Source: Colius striatus
Taxonomy: Eukaryota > Chordata > Aves > Coliiformes > Coliidae
Direction of reading: 5' to 3'
DNA: 64,000 nt
Assembly (NCBI RefSeq): GCF_028858725.1
Contig: NC_084766.1
Span: 23,166,501 to 23,230,500 of the forward strand
Of this stretch, positions 11,071 to 22,480 are shown in pieces. The translations under genes and the position numbers were made by a program. Every line of letters starts with the position of its first letter. The stretch's first letter is position 1. A model generated the notes under the pieces. The model was given only the letters and a program-made list of their open reading frames with translations, did no database searches and was not told the DNA's origin.

Positions 11071-14000
11071 GAAGCAACATTCCCTTTTTGATAAAATCCT
11101 GGAGCACAGAGCACAGGGTCAAACCCATCCAATCAGAATATCTAGAAATGCTGGCAAAGAGGAAACCATGAAAGTAAAAGTCATATTCAAAAATCATTGT
11201 TTATTTACTTGCGTGTTAAGTCTGCACATCACTCACATTCTTACCTCTCTACCTGGAGAAAAGAAGTAACTATACAGACATATTGACTGTGAAGACACTG
11301 TCATCTATTTATATAAGGTAACACAAGTATTCACTATTATAAGGAGTCATCCTGCTTCTTCCTCTTACCTTACATGCTTCAAGAATTCCTTCCTCATTTT
11401 TTCAGTGAGGGGGTTTAGCAGTCCTAGCTGGTTTGCTTTTCTGTTTTTCCTGTTTGTTTCCTGCTAGCTTAGAAACCTAAAGGAACTCCCTGGTGGATCA
11501 GAGGGTTATCTAAATTCAGAGCATGAGAGAAAAAGCCTCCCCAGAAAGAAGGTGAAGCAACCCTCTTCAACAGCAGAGCACTTTTAGTCCTACTTGACAG
11601 GTTTTGTTTAGTTAGGTGGGTCCCTTGTGTGAGGCAGAATTGAATGTGATACATCTGATTAATGTCCTTAGAAGTTATACAAATGATTGAATTAATCTGT
11701 CTCTAGTGTTTTTCATTGCTTAGATACTTTAATACTAGTTTAGCAACAGATCCTAGTACAGCCTCTACACATTAACACTTTCCATAATTAAACCAACATG
11801 ATGAGAATAATTGCTGCTTTGTAGGAAACTATCTTCACAACTGATGCAATGACTAAAACCATAGCAATTAATACAAGAGAGTCTATAAACTTATTTCAGC
11901 AAGAGACTTAAATAGACAAAAGAAAACAATTGTAATGATACCATCAAGATCTCAATCAAGAAAAGGTTATCATTAACAAGGCAGCAGTAAAAAGTGAGTC
12001 AGTTAAACCTCCACTACACTACTCAGGCTTACTATATACACTCAAAAATTTTCGACATCATTTTTTTGTAGTCTATGTATTCACAGAAAGTGCTAATAAT
12101 CGATGGAAGACGGGATAAAGGTTTAATCACAGGATCTACCAATAGTTAATTGCTAACCAGAAACACTAGGCAATTACCCTTTAAATTGTAATTGCTCTCA
12201 TGTGATGGGCGCTTATGGCATTACAATCACTCTAAAGTCCTTTGAATGGCTTTGCCTCAAGCTACGCTCTGTGTCTTAGGTAAGACATCACAATAACATT
12301 GCATGAACATTAGCATTAAAAAAAAACCCTAAAAATAATGTAGTTCACTTCAACCATTTGTTTTCTTGTGTTTATCATCTTCCTAGCCATTAACACTCCC
12401 TCTTCTAGCTTTGCTGACATCCCTGTTTAGTTTTAACACTGCAGGGTCCGATAATCTGACAAGAATTTGTTGGGAATCCGGATTCTCCCAAAAATACTCC
12501 ACAAAACCAAATAACTAAAGTTTACATATCAAGTGAAGAAAGCAGAAAAGAAAGATCTTACAGGAAAATAATCACATTATATAATACTGAAAGACTTTAA
12601 AGTAAAAAACCACAAAACATACTGGGTTTCTAACATAGAAGAAGAAGTCTTTTAGAAGTGACATGCCAACATAGGGAAACAGACATTACACTTCTGCTTA
12701 CAATAAATGGGCCAGTATTTAAAACAAGGGCAGTCACCAGACCCACTTTAATTTTGTATTTGCATATGGATTTCTGCTAACAATTTCATCAACAAAAAGT
12801 TACTCTTGTCAATACATTTTATTTTAGCCAAGAAAGATCAAAAGTCCTTACCAGTGTGTCTGTGGTGTTTACAATTATAAATTAGAACTACTACTATAGG
12901 TTTTAAAGTTATTACATTAAATGCAAAAATATCCTCAAGAAGCAAAAATTCTCAGATCAATCCTGACACAAATCTATGAAAGCTTTTATCATCAGCAGAT
13001 AAAACAAAGGAGATTCCCGAAACCAAAGCAAGAGGAACAGGCACTATTGAAATCCCTGCTCCTAGCCTCCTAAATACGATTTCAAATGCAAACTACTTCA
13101 GAGGCTGCAAAGGGAAATTCTTCTCAGGTTGTTCATTCCTATGAAAAACAATTAGGAAGGAAGCCTCACCATTTTAACCATAGCATGGGGCTAAAAGAGT
13201 GCTCCCCTACAATAATGTCATTTTAGCTCCTTGTGTCTTTTGAAATTAAAGTTTTTCACCCAAAAATCTATAAAATCGATTATTCCAATCTAGTCAGATA
13301 AAAACGTGATTGACTGACTGATTAAAAAAAACCCCAAACCAAAAACCAAACCCACACATTTTATGAATAAAATACAAATTTAAAAGCTGACATCATAGTG
13401 TCAGTCCTTACCTTGCTTAAGAACATTTGTTCCTCTGTGAAAAGAAACACAATAATAATTAACAATGAGAAACAATAATGTAATACAGGAATGATGTCTT
13501 ACTGATCCTTCTGATTAGATATTACCTGTAATACTAAATATATCACAACGATTCACTTCAGAAATTTTCTATGACTTCAACATTTTTCCAGACCAAAGTT
13601 CATCCTTTCTGGGACTAATTTGCAGATTTGTAGGGTTAGTAAGCAAGCTCATTGAAAAACATACGTAGGAGTCTGTTTCAAACAAATCATCCTGAACACC
13701 GAATTATTTCCCAGCATTTTTTCTGCAACATTACAGGAAAGGTCCCAAACTATGCTCCTTGATTATCATCAAAGCAGACAGACTACTTAGCAACAAGTTT
13801 TCTCCCGAGTAGGTGTGTGTGGGGTGTGTGTCTGTTTTTTTAAAGATTTATTTAATCTGATAAATGTAGATTTTTTATTTTTTTGGTTGGTTGGTTTGGT
13901 TTTCTTGCTTTTGTGCTTTTGGTTTGTTGAGTTTTTTTTTTTTTTAATTAAAAAAAAAGAAAGGCTGTAACTTCTAACTTGCATCATAATTGCTCTTAAA

Positions 14001-15500
14001 AGCTGTAGATTGCTGTGGGTGGAATTAGAAGCACATGAAGACAATGCAACTGACATGCCTATTAGTATATTCAGATAAGGTTTACACCAAAACATATCAG
14101 CTATGCGAGTAATTTCTTTACTTCGAAGTGTATGTAGTCATCTCCTAGAAGTTTTATGCTGATCAAAAAAAGAGAAACAGAGGCTGTGCATAATTACAAG
14201 GAGAACAAAATAATTTATAACTGCAGATGTATATCTAAAGATGTATATCTAATGTATCATCTATTTCTTACTTATGCCATCCTTCAGTACACTTAACAAA
14301 ACAGCATATAAATCCCAAAATAACATTCCTACATGAGAAAATACTGAAAAAGGAAGAGCTAGAAAAGTAGCATTATCTGACTTCTGCCATCTCACTAGGA
14401 GTACATCACCATTTCTAAAAGGTGACGTGAAGTTCTTTGAAGTCTAAGAATTAACATGTTGTCTCAAACATGTTCATCTCGGCGTGACAGCCAGTTCATT
14501 ATCTGACTGTATAAACTCAAGCACTAGTGACTGTTTACTGAAACAACCTGTAAATGTGTTAGCCTGTGTTTGCAGAGGATAAGGACCATGCCATCCCAGG
14601 CCCACTTCAGACCTTAAAAGTGGTTCTTTTCTCACCCTTATCTGAATCATCCTTGAGCAGACTGCCTCTGAACAGTTTACACTCCTCTTCTTTGATCTAT
14701 TTTATATGAATATCAGAACTATTTACTTTGAAATGCACACATTTCTTTTAAGACATGAATGGACAAATTCAAGACAACTAATCATTTTCACAGAAACACA
14801 CAGATTTTGTCAGTGTTTCTTATCCTGTCCAATATCCTGAAACATCGGCTCATTGCTTTGTCTTATTATTAAATAATTTTGTCAGAATTAACTCATTCTA
14901 CTACTTGTTAGGTAATTGGAAACATCTCACCCTATTTTCTACAAACGACATATTAAATTGCCACCACGATCTAGCTTTAAACCTCTCCCTAAAGACTTAT
15001 TTAAACCTGTTACCATGTAAACTAAAGTCAACAACCGTACTGCACACTCCAGAGGAAGATGAGACCCCAAATTGCAGCACTCTGCTTCATGGACAGCAGC
15101 GAAAAACATGTAAACCAGCTGCTTCCAACTAACTCATATTTGAAACAAGGTCTAGCCATCCACTGGACAAAGAGCAGCGTGTAGCAATAGGCATATTGAG
15201 AAGATAGTAGTATCAGTGTTTCTCCATAATTTTTACTTGTTTGCAAGCTCTCAGGGGCTACTTACTTGTTCCTACCTCGAGTCCCTCTCTTTCACTATTA
15301 GAAAGACAACAGGATTCTTCCAAACCTTACATCAAACAGACAAGAGGGACTCCAAATTTGTAATTAAGTCTCATGGAAGAGGCCTCTCTATGTCCTCCTT
15401 TGCTGCCAGTCCTTTCTAAATCCTTGTCCTTCATAGCGGGAGATAATGACTGAAAATCACGGTGTGGTTCAAGACTCACGGGCAGCTTGGGCAGCACGAA
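11071..15500. other. Intergenic AT-rich DNA
   Basis: No recognisable genes, repeats or RNA. T-rich and A-rich runs occur (for example 13850-13970). Frames here are short and compositionally biased. GC content begins to rise after about 15450, toward the gene A promoter. Confidence 0.5.
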
Positions 15501-15516
15501 AAGCAGATGTCATGAT

Positions 15517-15728
15517 GCAATTAGCAGCAGCTACGTGGTCAGGAGACGAGTCAGAGCTGAACTTGGCGCCAGGTCAGGTAGCCTTGAGTTCTGCTAGCTA
15601 TCGCGTTCGGAGATTAGGCGGATGTAACAATCACCTGAAAAGGCACATTAAAGTGCCTTTCGACACGGTCCTTTGTTCTCCGCCTCATTTGATGCTTTGC
15701 GGCCTTTTCAAACCACGTCGCTTTAAAT
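15517..15728 (+). promoter_or_regulatory. Proximal promoter of Vent gene A
   Basis: Elements read toward the gene are GCAATTAG (15517-15524), a TTGGCGCCA motif (15563-15571), an inverted repeat AAAGGCAC-ATTAAA-GTGCCTTT (15639-15660), GACACGGT (15662-15669), the TCF/LEF-type core CCTTTGTT (15670-15677) and a TATA-like TTTAAAT (15722-15728), 70 nt before the ATG. GCAATTAG, GACACGGT and GGYCCTTTG also occur upstream of Vent gene C, although in a different order. The motif assignments are inference from sequence only. Confidence 0.5.
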
Positions 15729-15797
15729 GTTTGCCCCGAAAGCCGGGGCGGCTTCAGTGAGCGGGGGCTGCCGGCAGCAACGGCGGGGCAAGGAGCG

Positions 15798-17340
15798 ATG
15801 GAGAAGGGGCGCTTCTCGGTGGACTGGCTGTCCCAGAGCAGCCGTGGTGGAGCGCAGCCCGCAGCCGCCGCCCTCCGGCCCTGCTCCCCGCCTGGCGGCA
15901 CCGGCTGCCCACGGAGCCCGGCGGCCCGCGGTGAGTCCCGCCTCTGCTCGCGGGCCTCGGTGGTGAGACCGTGAAACGGCGAGGCCGTCGGGGAGCAACA
16001 GCAGCCGCACGTGTGGCCGCTGCCTACGTCACGGCCCGCACGGCCCGGCGCCCGCAGGCGGCAAGGTGTCGCGCGTGCGTGTGTGTGTGTGTGTGTCCCA
16101 TCACTGACGTCCCGATCCTGTCCCCGCAGCCGCGACCCAGGACTGTGAGGCCACGGACTGCAACAGCCCCGGGCACGAAGCGGAGGGAGTCGCCGGCCCC
16201 GCGCCCGGGCGGCCACGCACCAAGTTCTCGGCCGCGCAGTTGCAGGAGCTGGAGCGGAGCTTCCACGAGCAGCGGTACATCGGCACCAGCGAGAAGCGGC
16301 GCTTGGCCGCCGCGCTGAACCTTTCCCAAAGTCAGGTGAGCACGGCCGGCGCCCGCCTCGGCCCTCCCCCATTGAGATCAGACGAGCCCGGGCTATCCCG
16401 GCCGTCATAACCCTCCTAAGAACGGTGGTAGAGGGGAGCCACACTCAGGTGGGTCTGGCCACCTACCAGCCTTATCCCTCTGTCAGAGAACAAGCTTTAG
16501 CAAGCTTGCGTTCCTGCTTCAGCAGGTACAGGTCTGCTGTCTCTCATGCTTTTGTGCTAAACCAGAGACAATATGCAAATGGTGCATACAAACTTAAAAA
16601 GTGAAACCTCATCAGATGTAAAAATACTCACACAGTCACCAGAATTTCACTTTTCAGACTAATTCTTCCTTAGAATTACTTATCTACCTGGTAATATTGC
16701 AGAATTTCTCTCTGAACAGAACTATCCCTACCCAGCCCTTTTAATCCCACTGCAGCAGCCTGGAGCTGCAGTCCTGGTCCAAAGATCTTGAGTAACCATC
16801 TTGCAACGTGTCATGGGGTGGTCCCAGCCTTATTGCTCCTCATGCCATGAAAATTATTCTATGCAGAATATAGAACAATGTTGCTAGTTGTAAATATTTT
16901 AACTATTAGTATACTGTTACACTGATAATAATTCTAGTCTGACTTCCAGGATGTCTAACAATAGACAAAAAAGGACAAGTGGGTTGGTCCTTGACATTTT
17001 TTTTTCTTCTCAGATAAAAACATGGTTTCAGAATCGTCGTATGAAGTTCAAACGTCAGGCTCAAGATGCCAAGGTGGAAGCTCTTTTCTCAGGCTTATTT
17101 TTGCCCTGTCATTTTTACCCAGATATTGCTACATCCAACTATTCTCATGGAATGGACATCAATATCTCTTCTACCTCTACTGTTCCCCTTCACCCAGCTA
17201 TGCCAAACCCTGCCTTGTTGTTACCTTCTGTTCCAGCTCAGTCTCTTCAGACAGTTTTGCCAAGTCCAGCTTTACTATTGCCTCCCAACCCAGGATTATC
17301 TTGTTACTCTTCTGTAATTCCAGCATTGACTCTTAACTGA
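15798..17340 (+). CDS. VENTX-like: Vent-class homeobox gene A (VENTX-like homeodomain repressor)
   Basis: Three exons: 15798-15930, 16130-16335 and 17014-17340, with GT-AG introns of 199 and 678 bp, giving 221 aa. The protein starts with the Vent N-terminal motif (residues 6-15, FSVDWLSQSS), which resembles an eh1 Groucho-binding motif. The homeodomain spans about residues 70-129 with R5, F8, L16, F20, W48, F49, N51, R53 and the Vent-typical Thr47. Intron 2 falls exactly between homeodomain codons 44 and 45. The C-terminal tail is Pro/Ser/Leu-rich with a repeated PALLLP motif. Vent proteins are nuclear DNA-binding repressors acting under BMP/Wnt control in early patterning (family knowledge). 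Homeodomain positions 42-43 are Gln-Ser instead of the usual Glu-Ile/Val. The gene is tail to tail with gene B and opposite in direction to B, C and KNDC1. The ATG was chosen because it precedes the conserved motif and lies just after a TATA-like box. The Vent class is near certain; which paralogue it is remains open. Confidence 0.86.
16079..16096. repeat. (GT)9 microsatellite in intron 1 of gene A
   Basis: An uninterrupted GT dinucleotide run just before the intron 1 acceptor of Vent gene A, preceded by GCGTGC variants. Likely length-polymorphic. Confidence 0.9.
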
Positions 17341-18268
17341 TGACAATAAGAGATTGAGGTTCCTGTAATTTATTCCTTCTTTTTAAAAATGCCAAAGATT
17401 GCTTGTAATGTAAATAATAACTGCCAAATATTTCTAAGAGCAATTATTTAACTTATTTTGTTATACTAAATAGATTGATTCATTTTTATTTTTAATCGAG
17501 TTTTGGGGTTTATGTTAAAAGGATTTTCCTGTAGCAGAGAACTAATATTGAGAGTGGAAGTGGACTTCAAACTTCCCTTTAACTCTGAAACAGAGTTCAT
17601 TATGCCAAGTTGAAACCTCTATGTAAATTTTTCTATCACAAAGTTTGTTTTCAGACAACCTATAACCAAGTGGGGATTTCCCCTGAAAAACATGGAGCAA
17701 TGCTTATACTTTAATTTACATAGTAATTACATCATAAGATAGACTAATGTTAAACACTTGGACTATTCTACTTGAGTGTGGGTTTGGAAACTACAGCAAA
17801 TGCATTGAAATTAAAAAGCATTACCAAAGGTGGTAACACGTGGAAATCTGAATAAGTTGTCCAGTATTGTCTTTATTTGTATATTCTACACCATTCTTGA
17901 AGTTGTCATCCCTGTTTGTTGATGTAGATATTCCATTTATGCTTTTAAAGAGAGTTGAGGCTAAGGAAGCATGTATTTTGGTGCCAATGTCAAACATATG
18001 TCAAACAGCTGCTAATGAAAACACTGAAGCTGTTCACAAGTTCAGGTCTGCTGGCATACTCGAACATAAAATGTTTCAGGTTTTACTTCTAGAATTTCAG
18101 CTGTAACTTGGCAGCCTCACTAATTTTTAAACTGCATGATTGTTAGCCTTGCTATCCAAGACACTCAGGGCTGTTCCTAAACATCTTCAAATCAGCTTTA
18201 TAATGAGAAACAAGAGAACTTGCATGCCTCTGACCATCCTAACCTGCTTGCCAGGGGAGAGGGGAAGT

Positions 18269-18288
18269 GGGGGGGGGGGGGGGGGGGG
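18269..18288 (+). repeat. G20 homopolymer tract
   Basis: Twenty consecutive G residues preceded by further G-rich sequence (from about 18254). It could form a G-quadruplex, and it is a likely site of sequencing error or length variation. Confidence 0.9.
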
Positions 18289-18745
18289 AGACAAAATACC
18301 AAAACAAAAGGCTCCCATCCAAATTGTGATTACTCATAAGGAGGGGGAAAAAAAAAAAGTTGGCAAAGGAAAATTATAACAGCTTTGTGCCTTCCTCTCC
18401 CATTAACAGTTGTGGGGCTGAGAGGAAAGTTTAAATTGGTCTTTGTCAAAGAATACAGATGTTCAGATACAGGAGGAGACATACTGGTATCCAAATTGCT
18501 GCCTCCTGTGTCTGGTCTCTGGTGGGACCTCTGGGGAAGAAGAAAGCCGTGGACATGTCAGAGCAAGGTTGTCTTAATCTGTTCCCAAGCACCCCTACTT
18601 TTGTTATCCTGGGAGTGGAGGGTGGGAGGCACCTGAAGGCATTTCCCCCTCTCCCCACACACACCATCTCAATGCTGCCCAGCACAGCACTGCTCTGAGA
18701 CAAACACAGGCAGCCAGAGGGAGAATGTGGGGGAAGATGCTGCGT

Positions 18746-18825
18746 GAACACTTATGAATATGCTTTTCATTAGTAAAGTGTAATTGAACACTTATGAATA
18801 TGCTTTTCATTAGTAAAGTGTAATT
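18746..18825. repeat. Perfect 40-bp tandem duplication (2 copies)
   Basis: Positions 18746-18785 and 18786-18825 are identical over the full 40 bp. Each unit starts GAACACTTATGAATATGC and contains a CATTAGTA homeodomain-type core. Perfect identity suggests a recent duplication or an assembly artefact. Confidence 0.95.
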
Positions 18826-20158
18826 CCACACCTTGCTTTCCCCAACGACCAGCAAGCTTGTTTACAACACAGTCAGCCTGGATCCTACTGGAGTTAAGAT
18901 TACATCTGCATAATTGAAGAAAATTCCCTTTACCCCTTCCAGGCCATTCTTTCATAAGTGAGAAGTCTTAAGGCTATTAAATTTAAACTCTTGATGACTC
19001 ACTGGATGGAGGGTGAAGGGGGAGAATTTAGACTACAGTGTAGCAATCAACTTAGTTTCTAATGCATATGTAAAAATCTTTCAGGTTAATTAAATGAACA
19101 CCACTGAAAGTCTAAAAAAGCAGTTAACCAAGCTCTCTCAGGAAAAGGGGTGAAAACTGATTCCAGGAAGAAATAAAACACCAACAAATTTCCTAAAGGG
19201 AAAACTTGCTACTCTCTTTAAATGTTTCTTCTAAAGGGTTCAAATTACTTAAAAAAAAAAAAAAGGTTCAAAATGGGCAATTAGTGATGAATCAAACACC
19301 AAATTTACAGGTTAAAATCTCATTTAGATGATATGGGCATGAACTGAACACAATTACACTCTTAAATATTTTACAAAGTATTTGTTTTAGTAATTGTAAA
19401 TTTTAATATTTACTGAAGGCCTGACCTGATTAATTTCTGTTTAAAGGCACGGTGACTTAACTAACATTTGTGAAGACAGACACTGCTTTAATGTGGAAGT
19501 TGGGACTAGAAATGCAAAGCAGTAAGTTGATTAACATTCAGAAGAGAAACACACAGTTTATCCTTCCTCCTGCAGGATGCACTTCACCAAAAGCACAGGG
19601 CAAAGCTGTGTAAGGCCCAAGCTCTAAAGCACAATCAACAACAGTCAGTCTCAGCATGAATAAAGATGTATTAAATTCTTCCCTATTACCCAAAACCGGA
19701 GTTGAGGTGACCATGGTTGCTTACACTGACCAGGTGCAACCTTTATAGAATTGGCACATATAACTACACTCAGGTTTTACTTATAAAGAAATGGAACACT
19801 GGGAATGACAATCAGCTTCTTCATATGCCCATTTCAGACTAAAAAAAACCCCTTTTGCCCCCAAACTATGGACAATTTGGCAAAAGCAGGCTTCTGCTAC
19901 TGCCTTTCTCCTTCAGTCTACTATCTTTTGAAATAAGACAGTAGACTACCAATATTTTTAAAACAAATATGGTAACACAAAATTAATAAGTGGCATCATA
20001 TCCAGTATATTTTAATATCAAATGGTACAAATATAAATTATTCTTTTTTTAAATTTAACTTAATAAAAACATACTCTTCTAAATCAGGCAAGATATTTTG
20101 AGCACAAAATACATAATATAAAACACCTTTCCTCTTTGCCTGCCCTTTTTTGTTTTCA

Positions 20159-21636
20159 CTATAATGTACACACAGGGTGGAATTGCTTGTCCATTTTGTT
20201 CTGAATAACTGGATGGAAAGAAGGATGAGGAAGAAAGTGTTGACGGTAGCATGACAGCTCATTTGCCACAAAGGGGAAGGTTCTTTGCGATGTATTATAT
20301 ATGGGAAAGGAGAAGCTGAACTGCACAGCAGGCACCGGGGTAAGAGGCAGGAGTCTGTGCTGCTGTGGACCAAAGGGGTAGTGCAGACTATCCTGGAAGA
20401 AAGCTGGTGGGGCCCCCGGGGGATAGGTGTGAAGTGGAGCAGGAGATATGAGACTGTGCTGGTGGTCCTGTATTTGCCTTTTCAATTTCATCCTCCGGTT
20501 CTGAAACCACGTCTTGATCTGAGAAACAAAAAGAAAGAGATGTGGCAGAGGAGAAAAATCAGAGACTTTGCTTAAAAATAACGTGCAAGCTATGAACAAA
20601 TATATCTCAGCTGCTTTTACTTGCTCTGCTTGAATTGACAGCTGGATTGATGCTTTTTTTTTTCCCTAGTTAACCGAGGGCAGAGGAACTAGGGGATGTC
20701 GAAGGGAAGAGCATACATTTTCAGAGATTTTAATAACTTTAGAGTCCCTAAGACCATGCATATGGTTTGCAGATCGCTGTACGTCAAGGGCAATAAGTTT
20801 TCCTTAATAACAAATAAAGAAACCTGGATTCTTTCCCTTCCTCCCCTCGTATAAAATGCCCCCAAGTTCCTCGAGTGTTAACCCGTTAGTCCCCAAGGGA
20901 TCCCACCATGCTTCTCACAGCCCCTGCTAAACCCACCTGAAGACCACCGCTACATCTGTTCAGCGCAGGGAAAACTGCTGCAAGACCCCCCGCACCTGGC
21001 TGCCCCTGCCCGAAGAGGCCGGAAAATATCCGCTTCTCCGACACCCACCTGGATCTCCGAGAGCTGCAAAGCAGCCGCCAACTTCCTCCGCTCCGAGGCT
21101 CCCAAGTACTTCTGGCGCTGAAAGGTCTTCTCCAGCCGGCAGAGCTGCTCCGAGGTGAAGGCGGTCCGCGCCCGCCGCTGCCGCCCGCGGGTCCCGCCCG
21201 CCACCGCTTGCTCCCCGCCCGCGCTCTCGCTCTCGTAGCCAGAGGACTCGTCGGTGCTCAGCCAGCCGCCGTCACGGGCTGCAAAGGAGGAAGGAGGGGA
21301 GGGGCGGCGGTGAGGCGTCTTCCCCGGCTGGAGGATGCCTCCGCCTCCCCTCCTGAGGTCCCGCGTATTCTTTGCCCGCCTGTTGCCATCTTCCGCCTCC
21401 CCGTCGCCTCCTCACCCACCTGGCTCAGACGGACACGGGTCGGTGGGCTCCCGGGGGCTGTCTCTGCCCCGCTCGGCTGCGCAGGGCTCGGTGGCCGCGG
21501 GCTGGCTCGGCCGCGGCCCGCCCCATCGGGGCTCGGCTCTGAGCAGAAGTGGGGCACTGCCGAGAGAGGTGGGGGGGCGCGGAGGGGGCAAGCAGCAGAT
21601 GTGGGGCCTGACCCCGTGGGGCTTGGTCTCAGCCAT
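20159..21636 (-). CDS. VENTX-like: Vent-class homeobox gene B (VENTX-like homeodomain repressor)
   Basis: Three exons on the - strand: 21636-21420, 21278-21049 and 20518-20159, with introns of 141 and 530 bp, giving 268 aa. The homeodomain (about residues 106-165) is the most canonical Vent type of the three: YLGASERRKLA in helix 2, LSEIQ, then IKTWFQNRRMKLKRQ with Thr47 and Asn51. An acidic Ser-rich stretch (DESSGYESESAG, about residues 82-93) lies just before it. The C-terminal tail is rich in Pro, Phe and His. Intron phases 1 and 0 match genes A and C. The N-terminal exon is Pro/Arg-rich and lacks the FSV(D/E)WLSQSS motif. Its start is supported by a TATA box 54-59 nt upstream and by the phase-1 donor CCAG/GTGGGT at 21420/21419. 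Exon 1 is the least certain part; exons 2 and 3 are solid. Likely a nuclear transcriptional repressor acting under BMP/Wnt (family knowledge). Confidence 0.83.
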
Positions 21637-21689
21637 AGGGAGTTTGGCCTGCTTCGTGGCAGATGAGGGGCTGCCGAGCTCAACCCACT

Positions 21690-21744
21690 CTTATATGGGT
21701 GCTCAGGTCCTGGGCTCGTTCACAAGTGTGAACCCACATCAAAG
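21690..21744 (-). promoter_or_regulatory. TATA box, T-box-like palindrome and TCF site of Vent gene B
   Basis: On the - strand CATATAAG places a TATA box at about 21690-21696, 54-59 nt before the ATG at 21636. Further upstream are the inverted repeat TTCACA-AG-TGTGAA (21719-21732), which resembles T-box half-sites, and CACATCAAAG (21735-21744, read on +), a TCF/LEF-type site. The last is identical to the one in front of gene C at nearly the same distance from its TATA box. GATAA occurs a little further out (about 21760). Confidence 0.6.
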
Positions 21745-22247
21745 TGGGAATCGAGCAGAGATAACAGCTGCCAGGGAGGAGGAAAGTTCACACGTCTGGC
21801 AAATGTCTACAGTCCCTGGCTCCAGTGTGTCTGCACGGCTGGGGAGACCCCCTTGAAGTGCAAACCTGCCCCTCTCCCCCGGAGGGCAGAGCACAGGCAA
21901 GCCCAGTCCCGCAAATGGGCGTTTGACTATACTGAAGGTGCCCATAGTAGTGGGGGTTTATCCACACGCTTTTCAACCATGAGGTCCCACATTGCGCTGG
22001 TACCCAAAACCACCCCCGGAGACTGCTTGGCCCTGCACAGGGCACAGGGCGAGGCCAGAGTGGGGATGAAGGCTGGGAGGATCTGCCAGCCCCGCTGATG
22101 GGTACTTCACTTCGGGGGAGCTATGGAGATTAGCCTCACTGGGAAAAGCTGTAGGGTGCCACTATCAAGAAGTCCCTATCCCCAAGGCTGAGCTCTCACC
22201 CACAGGGACTACCACTGAGGTTAGCAGGGCCACAGGACCTCTCAGCT

Positions 22248-22261
22248 TGAACTTGGCGCCA
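22248..22261. promoter_or_regulatory. GAACTTGGCGCCA motif upstream of gene B
   Basis: Fourteen bases (TGAACTTGGCGCCA) identical to 15558-15571 upstream of gene A. Here the core is the palindrome TTGGCGCCAA, followed by AACTGTCTAG. GGCGCC and GTCT are the GC-type and classical Smad-binding cores, and TTGGCGCCAA also resembles an E2F site. A function is inferred only. Confidence 0.3.
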
Positions 22262-22480
22262 ACTGTCTAGCCAGAAAATGCAACCAATCTCTTAACAATC
22301 AAAGCACTAAGTGAGCAGCAAAGCTCACACCTCATCAACTTAAAACTCTCCCAATCCACACTTCGATTCCTGAAAAGTATGATGCCCTTCTAATATACAG
22401 GCAGACACAAAGACACCCCTCCAGAAAAGCCTCATTGGGAAAAGGCCATAGGGTGAAGGGACATCCCAGCAGCTCAGCCC

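Larger units (their letters stand above)
17341..20158. other. Tail-to-tail intergenic region between Vent genes A and B
   Basis: Holds the 3' flanks of both genes. ATTAAA at 17810-17815 (+) is a possible gene A poly-A signal, and ATTAAA on the - strand at 20011-20016 is a possible signal for gene B. Two notable repeats lie here: a 20-nt G run and a perfect 40-bp tandem duplication, listed separately. No coding sequence was recognised. Confidence 0.5.

Noticed and set aside
15614-16444. 276-codon frame on the - strand over gene A
   Set aside because: It is the antisense shadow of gene A exons 1-2 and GC-rich flanks, runs through its introns, and resembles no protein.
21208-21856. Long + strand frames opposite gene B exon 1
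   Set aside because: Antisense of GC-rich exon and promoter sequence; no recognisable domain.
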